The notes beneath the pieces were generated by a model. It worked only from the letters and a program-made list of their open reading frames with translations. It did no database searches and was not told where the DNA came from. The position numbers and the translations under genes are program-made. From a virus, in the IMG/VR virus record IMGVR_UViG_3300022918_000002, positions 1 through 53,482 of that record: a stretch of 53,482 nt of DNA; one strand, given 5' to 3'. The first letter of the stretch is position 1, and every line of letters begins with the position of its first letter. Positions 1-9,084 of the stretch are shown piece by piece.

Positions 1-127
1 TGTAATACTGTTTTTTAATGAAATTGCTCATAATATTTATTCTTTTGCTGTTACTAATACATCAACCGTTGCTCCCTGCACCGGTACGACCGCACCAAGT
101 AAAACCTCAACGCCCAACAAAGTTACA
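1..127. repeat. 127-bp terminal repeat, left copy
   Basis: Bases 1-127 are identical to 53356-53482. An exact repeat of 127 bp at the two ends of a contig is the usual sign of a circular assembly closed at a k-mer of 127, so this is most likely the same locus seen twice. The repeat holds the first codons of the gene at 52973-53386 (ATG at 29-31, minus strand) and the last codons of the gene at 37-423. Physical ends of the virion DNA cannot be read from this. Confidence 0.95.
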
Positions 128-423
128 ACATTACGTTGATATACGTTTATGGTATATCCAGATGCAGTAACGCTTGTAACACGTATTGATTGATTAGCGT
201 TAGCCTGGTTAGTTATAGATGCCTGTACATTTGGTGCAACCGTATAAGGGTTTTGGAATGTAAAGGCATATGTTCCTGTAGCATCAGTAACCCCGCTTCT
301 TGTTATCGGAATCCCCACAACAGGATTACTGGCGGCAAACATAATTGATAACATTACGCCTAAGCCTAATAAAGCTGATAGCAACATGATTTTGTTTCCT
401 GTACCTTTTAAAGTTTCTTTCAT
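37..423 (-). CDS. small virion-associated protein with N-terminal membrane segment and lectin-like beta domain
   Basis: The protein has 128 aa if it starts at the ATG at 421-423; an upstream in-frame ATG at 537 would run through the end of the fibre gene and is unlikely. Residues about 12-32 form a hydrophobic segment. The rest is a beta-rich domain with a 'F.NPYTVAPNVQ ... VTASGYTINVYQR' pattern resembling H-type lectin or gp53-like fibre modules. It is the last gene of the late operon, 19 nt after the SGNH tail fibre, so a fibre accessory or receptor-binding role is plausible. Its 3' end appears again at 53392-53482 because the contig is circular. Confidence 0.7.
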   Translation of the reverse strand: MKETLKGTGNKIMLLSALLGLGVMLSIMFAASNPVVGIPITRSGVTDATGTYAFTFQNPYTVAPNVQASITNQANANQSIRVTSVTASGYTINVYQRNVVTLLGVEVLLGAVVPVQGATVDVLVTAKE

Positions 424-442
424 TTTGTTTATAGTGTTTAAA

Positions 443-3400
443 TTAAAATAATCCGATAATATCGTATGATGCCCCATTCCAAATAACCCGCATACCTGAA
501 CCCTGTGTTGAGAATGTTTTGTTAACCACTCCATCAAAAGTGCCGATAGCTGTCAATATACCTGCTCCTTTATTTTTTATAACAAATTCCATGTTAGTAG
601 TTAACCCTGTAGGAAACGTAAAATTTGCCGTTCCACTCGTAAGCCCAACATAATAATCAGAAGTTGTTAACGTAGTTGATGCTGTAACGAATCTTTCGCT
701 TTTATTAAATACAGCCGTTTGGACTTGCCCCACATTTGCTGCATGCTCCGGCTGTGTACCCGCGGGTATTTCTATTTGACCAGTATCTAAAACACCTGCT
801 TTTAAAGTTGTTGTGCCCCCCGATAATGTTTTCCATGTTGTTAAATAATGTTTACCCGTACCTGTACCTACATTTTCAAATATAACACTTAAAGATTCAG
901 AACCACCTGTGCCCGTTGCTGTTGATTTATATCTAAAAGTGTGTGCTGCAAAGAATCCATTGCTATTTATACCATTTAAATTTGCCCCGTAAACCATAGG
1001 TGTCGTTGCGCTTGGAGCGGACATTCCAGGAAAAAAAGGAGCGGATAAACCTAAAAAAGAACCCGTAACGTTAATTAAAGAGTTAGCACCGTTAAACATA
1101 ATCCTGCCACCGCTACTACCTATCGTAAAGTTTGGGGCTACAGGACTACCTAACGACCCTGCTAATAAACTAAAATCATTGCCACTTCGCGTTACATTAA
1201 GCCTTGCATAATTTGCGGCATCAATAAAGTTAGAGTAATATAGAAAAGGGTTAGTAACTACAGGGTCGAATTGTAATGTACCTGTCATAGTATCTCCTGT
1301 CTTACTAACCTTTCCTGATATTGCAGGGCTCATTTCTCCTATACCTTTAACAACAGCCTGTATAAGCTGCCTGTCTACCAAATTATAGGCTGCCATAGCA
1401 GTAGCGTCGGCATTAAATATATATGTGTATCCCTGTCCTGTAGGATGTAAACCATCTGCCATTACGTTACCCGATAGATTTGGGTCATAATATTTATTAA
1501 CATCAACATACTGAATTTGAAACCCGTCTTTTGCTAATGTTGTACACAAATCAAATAAGGCACTATTTTGAGCATCAACCATTGCATCATTTAAGCCTGC
1601 AATGTTCCCGGGATAAGTTGTATAGCCTGTAGAGTTCATGTGCGCTGCTGAATTAACATAAATAGCTAACCCTCTATTGCCGTAAGGTATTTTAAGCTTT
1701 CCATTACCCAACCCACCAATAAGCCTTAATGCAGTACCGCCTGTTTTTGTTATTGTAACCGTATGTAAACCTCTTGTAAGACCTCCAAATCTATGTGTAA
1801 ATGGATAATAATTTGTATCTGATGTTCCTGTAGGTGTAGGATAGCCAACTAAAGCTGTAGAATTTGCAACAAAAGAACCCTGACTTACACCGTCAATAGT
1901 TATAGTGTAATTTGTTGTTCCTGAAACTTCATATGCAACAGTAACAAATATTACATCTCCTGTTGTTGTAAAATTCGCAGGGCTATTATTAACATTTGTC
2001 TGACTTCCTGTTGTAGTATCAAAAAATACGTTTGATGTAGTCCAATCAGCAGGTGTTGTTTTAGTCCATGCCTGGCCTTTCACAGCTTCGCTGCTATTAA
2101 ATGATGTAAGCAACCCTGTCATCATATTTATGTAAGCGGGTATTCCCGCTGTGCCGTATTGCCTAACATCATTTATTCCTAAAGCTACAATTCCTACCTC
2201 CGCATTCAAAGGGCTATATAATCCTTTATACTTTGTTGCTACAGTTGCACCGTTTGTGCCGCTATTCGTTATAGCCCACCCCCTAAAATTTCCAACCTTG
2301 TTTAAATAACCGTCATTAGCAGTAAGATTAAAATTGTTAGTAAAACTATCTCCTATAGCGTTCAGGCTTGAGACTAAACGTGTATCTAATCCAAGAGGTA
2401 TGTTTTTTACACCATCCGAAACAAAATATCCCTTATTCCACACTAAAGCATTTGCAGCATTTGGAACTGTAGAAAAAGTAGTGTTATATCCTATTTTGCC
2501 TGATGCTATTGTCGGTAATACAGCTGCTGTAGAAACATATTTGTTTGTAGTTGTTTCGGGTACGTTATCCGTATTAAATACATTAGGATAAGAGGCTAAT
2601 TTTGCTTTTTCATCAGGTAAAAATAAACCTGAATCTGTAGTATTAGCGGGTGGTATAATAGCACCTGTACCTGTACTACTGTTAACCGTCCCGCCTGTAG
2701 GGGATGCTGTGTAAGTTAGGTTTGTAGGTACTGTTATTCCACCGCCTGTAATATCACTAAGCAAAGCTAAAGTTCCTGTTTTAGCCTGTAACTTAGCTAC
2801 AAAATCGCCTGCGCCTGTGTAATCTGTTCTTTCAGGATATTTTAAAGTCGTTGTGTGATTGTAGACGCCACCATCAGCATCGTTTTTTACACTACCCTTT
2901 AATTCTGTAGATAATTCATCTTGACTCGCTAAAAACTTACCGTAATCATTAACTCCATTAAGTCCTATTTCAGCAACATCATTATCTACATAAGAGTAAA
3001 CCTCTGTTGAGTTTGAGCCGTGTATAGCGGATCTTACTTGTGGATTTCCATCTCCTGTATTTAAAATTCTTGTGCCAAAACTTTCAGCATTGGCTCCATC
3101 GGCTCCTGAAAATATTTGAGTTGGGTTAACTACGTTAATAAAAGTACCTACACCGGATGTTAATATTTGTGAGTTTGGGCTTATACTTCCTGAATATCCA
3201 TTTGCTGCATCTGAAAATTCAACAGTACCTGTTACAGAATTACCCTCTGTAGTTCCTGATAAAGGTATAAACTGACCGCTTAATGCAAGTGTAGGGTCAA
3301 TATTTCCATTTACATCAGCTTCAACACCTAATACAGTTAAAGGCGACCATTTACCGTTAACCTGAAACGTTGGGTCTGTAGATGTTAAATTAAAATTATC

Positions 3401-4354
3401 GTTGAAAGCAAAAAAAGCTTGTGTTCCTTCGTTGCCACCTTTAAATATAGCAGCTCTTTCATTATCAAAAATAATGTCGTTATTGTTACCCGTGTGATTA
3501 CTATTAGTTAAAACACTTTCTAATCCCTGTTCAGGCGTAACACCGCTATTTGTAGCTGCTGCAAAATCCCCTGATACTAATTGAGTACCTGAACCGCCAT
3601 AAACCCCGTTAGAACCTATGAATTGAACTAAGTATAAAACACCATCCTGTGTATAGCTAAAATAATATACCAATTCAGGGTTAGATAAATCACGACTTAC
3701 AGAATTTGCCGCTGTAACATAATCGCCTGTAGGTAATGACCCTAAAGATATGGTTTGCGTATTAGGGTCGTTACTTACATCTTGTACGGTTGTGGGTGTA
3801 CTACTTAAAAGCTTAAACATTGAAGCCGTTGTAGCTGTACCTGAACCACCAAAACCACTATTACCCCATGTGCCAGTACCTCCTATAAAAGCATATACTA
3901 ATCGCCTGCCATTGCCATTAATTAAGTTCTCTGTAACCTGAATGTAAACAGGCTTTGTAGTTTCAGTAACAGTAAACGAACCTGATGGAGTACGAGAATT
4001 GTTATTTATAAAGGTTTGTATATTGCCTACAGTAGTATTAAACTGCGCGGTATAGTTTATAAATAAACCTGTGTGGTTATCGCTCCCATCGCTTAACGTA
4101 TTCCAAGATGTTCCGTTGTTATACTCAACTCTGTTATTAGTAGAGTTATATTGTATACGCCCTTTTAAAGGTAGGTTAGGGTATAGCGTATTTGTTTTCC
4201 TAACAGGTAAGATTAATAAGCTGTCTGACTGTATACCCGCTTTAAACCTTGTTCCTTGCGATGCTGTACCGCTTGGGGCTAATGTGCCATTAACTTGCGA
4301 TGTTGCAGTAAACGATACAATAACCATTAAAAATAATAAAAGTCTTTTTTTCAT
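443..4354 (-). CDS. tail fibre/spike with internal SGNH (GDSL) hydrolase domain and N-terminal signal peptide
   Basis: A protein of 1303 aa. The centre holds the SGNH esterase blocks: GDS with the nucleophile Ser about 670, GxND (GIND) about 726-729, and DGLH about 967-970 giving the Asp/His pair, with a beta-rich insertion between blocks III and V. Flanks are Gly/Thr/Asn-rich fibre repeats. The phrase 'KVSKTGDTMTGTL' and the C-terminal 'HAANVGQVQTAV' region are typical of phage tail fibres. A likely role is deacetylation of host surface polysaccharide. Oddly, residues 1-20 (MKKRLLLFLMVIVSFTATSQ) look like a cleavable Sec signal peptide, which tail fibres normally lack. It sits at the end of the tail module. 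Confidence 0.88.
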   Translation of the reverse strand: MKKRLLLFLMVIVSFTATSQVNGTLAPSGTASQGTRFKAGIQSDSLLILPVRKTNTLYPNLPLKGRIQYNSTNNRVEYNNGTSWNTLSDGSDNHTGLFINYTAQFNTTVGNIQTFINNNSRTPSGSFTVTETTKPVYIQVTENLINGNGRRLVYAFIGGTGTWGNSGFGGSGTATTASMFKLLSSTPTTVQDVSNDPNTQTISLGSLPTGDYVTAANSVSRDLSNPELVYYFSYTQDGVLYLVQFIGSNGVYGGSGTQLVSGDFAAATNSGVTPEQGLESVLTNSNHTGNNNDIIFDNERAAIFKGGNEGTQAFFAFNDNFNLTSTDPTFQVNGKWSPLTVLGVEADVNGNIDPTLALSGQFIPLSGTTEGNSVTGTVEFSDAANGYSGSISPNSQILTSGVGTFINVVNPTQIFSGADGANAESFGTRILNTGDGNPQVRSAIHGSNSTEVYSYVDNDVAEIGLNGVNDYGKFLASQDELSTELKGSVKNDADGGVYNHTTTLKYPERTDYTGAGDFVAKLQAKTGTLALLSDITGGGITVPTNLTYTASPTGGTVNSSTGTGAIIPPANTTDSGLFLPDEKAKLASYPNVFNTDNVPETTTNKYVSTAAVLPTIASGKIGYNTTFSTVPNAANALVWNKGYFVSDGVKNIPLGLDTRLVSSLNAIGDSFTNNFNLTANDGYLNKVGNFRGWAITNSGTNGATVATKYKGLYSPLNAEVGIVALGINDVRQYGTAGIPAYINMMTGLLTSFNSSEAVKGQAWTKTTPADWTTSNVFFDTTTGSQTNVNNSPANFTTTGDVIFVTVAYEVSGTTNYTITIDGVSQGSFVANSTALVGYPTPTGTSDTNYYPFTHRFGGLTRGLHTVTITKTGGTALRLIGGLGNGKLKIPYGNRGLAIYVNSAAHMNSTGYTTYPGNIAGLNDAMVDAQNSALFDLCTTLAKDGFQIQYVDVNKYYDPNLSGNVMADGLHPTGQGYTYIFNADATAMAAYNLVDRQLIQAVVKGIGEMSPAISGKVSKTGDTMTGTLQFDPVVTNPFLYYSNFIDAANYARLNVTRSGNDFSLLAGSLGSPVAPNFTIGSSGGRIMFNGANSLINVTGSFLGLSAPFFPGMSAPSATTPMVYGANLNGINSNGFFAAHTFRYKSTATGTGGSESLSVIFENVGTGTGKHYLTTWKTLSGGTTTLKAGVLDTGQIEIPAGTQPEHAANVGQVQTAVFNKSERFVTASTTLTTSDYYVGLTSGTANFTFPTGLTTNMEFVIKNKGAGILTAIGTFDGVVNKTFSTQGSGMRVIWNGASYDIIGLF

Positions 4355-4364
4355 ATAGATAAAT

Positions 4365-4772
4365 TTAAATTTTAGTAAAGAATATTACATTGGAACTACT
4401 GCCATAGTCATAACCCGATATAGTTCCTGTTTCACTATCAAAGGCAAAGTTAGGCAATTCCGAAAAGTCATTAAAAATCTGATTAGCTGTTATAATTGCA
4501 TCAATTGAAACTGCATCAATTAAATTATCGTTTTGTATTACACCATCTTCCGCCGGTAAAACAATATGCCCACTTCCTGAACTCGAACCCCCACCGCTTT
4601 CTACCAACAGATGCTTTTCTGTTCTTTGTGTAGTGGGATTCCATACGGCTACATATTTACTACCCGATACGAACAAAGGTAATTCATCTATACGCTTGCT
4701 GTTTGAACGTATTTGATTTAAATATGTGTTTATCCTGTTTAAACTCTGTAATATGATTGTATATTGGCTCAT
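4365..4772 (-). CDS. small tail/fibre-associated protein, function unknown
   Basis: 135 aa. The N-terminal 30 residues are helical (LNRINTYLNQIRSNSKRI), followed by 'DELPLFVSGSKYVAVWNP', a Ser/Gly linker and a beta-rich C-terminus. This composition fits a fibre adaptor or chaperone. It lies between the SprB-repeat tail protein (11 nt away) and the SGNH fibre and is co-transcribed with both. No enzyme motif is visible. Confidence 0.7.
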   Translation of the reverse strand: MSQYTIILQSLNRINTYLNQIRSNSKRIDELPLFVSGSKYVAVWNPTTQRTEKHLLVESGGGSSSGSGHIVLPAEDGVIQNDNLIDAVSIDAIITANQIFNDFSELPNFAFDSETGTISGYDYGSSSNVIFFTKI

Positions 4773-4783
4773 CTTAATTTATT

Positions 4784-6799
4784 TTATTGATATTCTATAA
4801 ATGAACCATCGCCAATATCTATTAGTCCTGGTACTTCAATGTTTGTGCTATCTGTAATATCGTTTATACTTCCTGAATTTGATGAGAATACACCGCCTGT
4901 CTTAACAAGGTTTGCGCTCACAACATATAAATTTGTTTCGCCCATTGCTACATCGAATTCAGCGGGAGAATTGCTCACATAATAAACACCATCCATTTGT
5001 AGTGTCTTGTGGCTTAATGCCTGTACCAACTTTCTCATTATTTCTTTTGTAACAGGCAGGAAAGTAAATTTATCCATTTCGTAAACATCAGAATTAAGTA
5101 GAACTACAGATGTATCAGTATTGTATGTTTCAATATCTTGGTTAGATACAGCCGACACTCTATCGATAGGCAATCGTATTAAGTTAGTTATCCCTGTGCT
5201 GTAAAATATATCTGTATTATCAGGGTTTGAGTATCTTATCTCAACAGTTCCTAATTGCCTAACCTGTACATTTATTAATTCACTTATGTGAGTTAAGTTA
5301 CCAAATGTAGTATCATTATTGTTTATTCTAACCCTTATGTTTTGGTTTTGGTAATCTACAAGGTCAATTGTAAATTCGTAAACCTCATAATTAAATAGAT
5401 CGTAAACAGCACCGGCAATAACGTTCATTGGTGCGCCTATATACGGTGCATCTATTACTATAACATCAGCCTGTAAAGTATCATCATAAATAATATCGTC
5501 AATTAAGTACCATGCGCCATCTATTTGAAAGTAATTTCCAAATGATGCCCATTGAGGCAAAGTTCCATTAAGCGCATAAGGCTCAATTATAGACCCTGTG
5601 TTGTAATCATAAATGTTTCCTGACTGAAAGTATATACCTGTTTTATTGTTTCCTAAATTAACCTTAATTGCATCCCTACTATCAGTTACCCCGATATTAT
5701 TGGATTTTAAGAATACAGGTATTTGTATTTCTGTGCCATTCGATAAGATTACATAAGCAAGGTTTTCATTGTAATTTGACTTAAATTGAGTTGTAATTAT
5801 ATCAGCGGTCTGAAATTGCTGTATCTCTTTATAAGGCAATCTAACATTTACTTCACAACTTAGTGTATTTTCATCGTTACGGTAATTACCTGCATCACTG
5901 AAACTTATTCTATTAGCAAACCTAAAGCTATTGCTTTTAGATATGTAAAAGTAAGGCAGCCGTGTACTTTGTATTTCATCAACAGTAAATGCCAATGTTT
6001 TTATACATCCAAATTGGTCTTTTATATAAAGAGTATAATCGCCTGGCGAAATGCCAACAAAAGTATTCTCAAATTGATAATTTATTCCATCTAAACTAAA
6101 CTGTAATTGTAATCCAAATGGTTCTTGATAATTTACTATCAAAGTTGCTCCATTCGGGCTGTTATTAACCTGCACATTGAAATTGGCAGGGTTTAATAAG
6201 TCAGGTGTTCTATAATTTTGACCTATTATTGTATTTGGATCGCCTCCTGAAACAGATAATACTCCCGATGTGCCACGAGCTAAGCTAATATTAAATGTAT
6301 TTGAAGTTAACCCTGTTACTTGAACAGGTAAAATAATAGCAGACATATTCTGATTTGTAACAACGGCCATAAGAACCATGCCACACCTATTGCTGTTTAC
6401 AGGATTATAATTAACGCTTGTAAATGCAAAAGGAGGCTGTATAATTATTTCATTAAATTGCACATCGTAATCAGTTAAAACAGGATTTCCCTCTAACTTT
6501 AAACATTGCACTCCTGTAAATTCAATGAAATCATAGAATGTTGTTATTGTAACCGAGTTATCATTAAATGTTACGCTATACCCATCAGGATATGGCAAAT
6601 CTAACTGAAATGCGGATGCATAATTGCGCGCTGTATTTTGTCCTGTACTTATGGAATTGGCGGCGGTAAATTCGTTCCTACCTGTCCTTACTGTCCTTGC
6701 TAAGTGCAAAAACACACCATTATCTCCTATAAACACACGAATAGAGCCGTTTACAGGCACATCTTCATTGAATGTTATTATTACTTGATTTATTGCCAT
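4784..6799 (-). CDS. tail/baseplate protein with SprB-like repeat
   Basis: 671 aa, beta-rich throughout. Residues about 225-275 (pattern FSLDGINYQ...F.GISPGDYTLYIKDQFGCIKTLAFTV) match the SprB repeat seen in Bacteroidetes gliding adhesins and other surface proteins. The remaining domains are unassigned, including 'CEVNVRLPYKEIQQFQTADI' in the middle. The position downstream of the tape measure and the 759-aa protein suggests a baseplate hub or distal tail component. Stop TAA, 11 nt to the next gene. Confidence 0.75.
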   Translation of the reverse strand: MAINQVIITFNEDVPVNGSIRVFIGDNGVFLHLARTVRTGRNEFTAANSISTGQNTARNYASAFQLDLPYPDGYSVTFNDNSVTITTFYDFIEFTGVQCLKLEGNPVLTDYDVQFNEIIIQPPFAFTSVNYNPVNSNRCGMVLMAVVTNQNMSAIILPVQVTGLTSNTFNISLARGTSGVLSVSGGDPNTIIGQNYRTPDLLNPANFNVQVNNSPNGATLIVNYQEPFGLQLQFSLDGINYQFENTFVGISPGDYTLYIKDQFGCIKTLAFTVDEIQSTRLPYFYISKSNSFRFANRISFSDAGNYRNDENTLSCEVNVRLPYKEIQQFQTADIITTQFKSNYNENLAYVILSNGTEIQIPVFLKSNNIGVTDSRDAIKVNLGNNKTGIYFQSGNIYDYNTGSIIEPYALNGTLPQWASFGNYFQIDGAWYLIDDIIYDDTLQADVIVIDAPYIGAPMNVIAGAVYDLFNYEVYEFTIDLVDYQNQNIRVRINNNDTTFGNLTHISELINVQVRQLGTVEIRYSNPDNTDIFYSTGITNLIRLPIDRVSAVSNQDIETYNTDTSVVLLNSDVYEMDKFTFLPVTKEIMRKLVQALSHKTLQMDGVYYVSNSPAEFDVAMGETNLYVVSANLVKTGGVFSSNSGSINDITDSTNIEVPGLIDIGDGSFIEYQ

Positions 6800-6804
6800 T
6801 TTTT

Positions 6805-9084
6805 TTATCTATTTGCTATTAGCAATTTAAACTTACCCTCGTTAGGCTTTAGATTTAAAAAATACCCTTTTTTTATATCGTTGTTTTCATCTATAAATTC
6901 AACCAGCCCATATATATTCGGCTTTCTTTTATTATTTACTATTGTATATCCCTCAATTTGTCTCATTATTTCAGGTGTTATAGCATGCGTAAAGTCTATT
7001 GTTTCAGGTAAATACCTTGGTCGTTCTAATTGGCTGTTCTGGATATTACCATTTTCTGCCCTTTCTGTTCCTCCAATTAACTTTGTAACTAATTCGCTAT
7101 TTGCTACACTGCTTGCATATCTTACAAATTCATTTGAATATTTTTTTAATCCTGATGCTATTTCCCAACCATGCCTTAATAACATGTTAAAAGGTGATAG
7201 CCTTAAGTTGGTTGCTGTTTCAGGACTATAAACCCCCGTAGGGGGTTGCTCAAAATCATCTTGCCATTTCCTTTCTTCAAATATATATTGAGGCTCTGTA
7301 TTACTTCCGTTATCAAAAGTACTCCTTTTAAGGTCTTGCACAAATATGTCATTGTCATAACCTGTATCTTGTGTTGGAAACAATGAATACGGTTTACGCC
7401 TTGCAAACTCTTTACCGTAACTATCAGCACGGTAATCTGAAATCTCGCTAAACGTGTTTTTAAGCCTTTTGATGAATGTTGTAAATGTTGAGCGTGTATT
7501 GTATTCGTCAAGCCCCATAGCCTCGCTGTAATCGCCTCCTTTTGCATAACCTATATCTATTCCGCTATAATAGTAATTAGGCGCAACACTTCGTTTAACA
7601 TCACTTACCTGATTAGGCAGTCTTATCCTAACATTATTATCATAAAAATACCTTTTGTCCTCAACTACTATTGTCTCACTGTAGCCATTCTGCTCTATTC
7701 CTAAGCCTATATTCCATATAGCTTCATTACTTGAAATAAACTCTTTCCATGATGTAGTTAATGGCTTGAAAGAATTTATATTGTTAGGTGTTGATAAAGG
7801 CAATTCATCAAATTTTCTTACCCAAAATCCATGACTATAACCATTTAATGAGGCTTTACCATCTTCCTCATATCCTATATCAGTTCTGCCAAATATAGTT
7901 GATTTAAACACCCTGTTTTTACCAGTCATTATATGAATTAACCTGTTTGCTAATTCATAGGCTAATATAAACTTAGATTGGGATGGTTCAAAAAAACTAT
8001 CTTCTACAATATTCATACGCGCATCAATACCGAATGCGTTAATTCTTAGATTGCCATCACTTAACGTGCCACCAAGCTTTGCATGTACAAAAAACTGTAA
8101 CGATAGACTTTGACCTTGTAATAATTCAAATTCATTTTCGTAATCTATATTCCAAAATCCCGGGGGTGTTCCATATACAGCACCTCCTAATGATGATATC
8201 CCGCCCATAGATGTAGTATCAAATAGATTATATCGTTCCGCTACGTTATAATCCGTACCATTGCTATACTTAGTTATGTACAATATGTAGTATTCGTTTT
8301 CAGAATCATCTTTTTGGGTAACGTTAGTTAAGAAAGACATATCTAATTTTAACTTAAAACGTCTATCCCTATCACTATTCGCAAAGAACATAATACCGGT
8401 TGTACCTTGATTTGGGCCAGTAACTGTTTGGTCACTTATAGATTGTGCATTTTCATGGCTTTCAACCACTAACTTTATTGGAACTCCCACAACTTGCTCT
8501 CTGTCTGTGCCTCCTGGACTTGACCCCGCTGCTACATAAACCTCTGCTGATACTGTATTACCAAATCTTCCTGATTCTGTCTGCCACCTTGAATCTAAAA
8601 GTATATTCCTGCCATTTAACTGAACCGTGTCAATTCTTAATGGATCAATTGATGCTCCATCCATAGTAGTTAATCTCGTAACCTCTACCTTTTCACTTTC
8701 CCTGGCTTTTAATATACTTTCAAATCCAGCGTTATTAAATTTAACTGAAACTACCTTTTTATCAATTTCATAAGTAGTTAAATCCAAGTTACCAAAATAA
8801 GCCAATTCCATAATATCAGTTTGGGGATTGGCTGTCTGCCTTGTTAATCTTATATCAGCCTCTATACCTTGTACATCATAAATAAGTTTAATGTAATCCG
8901 CACCATCATCATGAAACTTTAATGCATTAGAAAATTTAGGAAATATACCGTGGTATTGTTCATGCCTTGTCAACTCCTTTTCATCAGTTTGCCAACCTTC
9001 CGGTTCTTGTACAACAATAGACCCCATTATTTCATTATAAAGGGTATATCGTACTCTATCTTTAAAAGCAGGGTTAGCACTCAT
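6805..9084 (-). CDS. distal tail / baseplate protein
   Basis: 759 aa, starting with ATG at 9082-9084 directly after the TAA of the tape measure gene. N-terminal half is beta-rich, including a linear stretch 'AELYVAAGSSPGG'-like region; C-terminal half is mixed and charged. By order (tape measure, then this) it occupies the place of the distal-tail or tail-associated protein of siphophages. I see no catalytic motif, and the assignment rests on synteny. Confidence 0.7.
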   Translation of the reverse strand: MSANPAFKDRVRYTLYNEIMGSIVVQEPEGWQTDEKELTRHEQYHGIFPKFSNALKFHDDGADYIKLIYDVQGIEADIRLTRQTANPQTDIMELAYFGNLDLTTYEIDKKVVSVKFNNAGFESILKARESEKVEVTRLTTMDGASIDPLRIDTVQLNGRNILLDSRWQTESGRFGNTVSAEVYVAAGSSPGGTDREQVVGVPIKLVVESHENAQSISDQTVTGPNQGTTGIMFFANSDRDRRFKLKLDMSFLTNVTQKDDSENEYYILYITKYSNGTDYNVAERYNLFDTTSMGGISSLGGAVYGTPPGFWNIDYENEFELLQGQSLSLQFFVHAKLGGTLSDGNLRINAFGIDARMNIVEDSFFEPSQSKFILAYELANRLIHIMTGKNRVFKSTIFGRTDIGYEEDGKASLNGYSHGFWVRKFDELPLSTPNNINSFKPLTTSWKEFISSNEAIWNIGLGIEQNGYSETIVVEDKRYFYDNNVRIRLPNQVSDVKRSVAPNYYYSGIDIGYAKGGDYSEAMGLDEYNTRSTFTTFIKRLKNTFSEISDYRADSYGKEFARRKPYSLFPTQDTGYDNDIFVQDLKRSTFDNGSNTEPQYIFEERKWQDDFEQPPTGVYSPETATNLRLSPFNMLLRHGWEIASGLKKYSNEFVRYASSVANSELVTKLIGGTERAENGNIQNSQLERPRYLPETIDFTHAITPEIMRQIEGYTIVNNKRKPNIYGLVEFIDENNDIKKGYFLNLKPNEGKFKLLIANR

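Noticed and set aside
1-127. Terminal repeat as true physical direct terminal repeats of the virion DNA
   Set aside because: The length of exactly 127 bp matches a common assembler k-mer size, so an assembly overlap is the simpler explanation.
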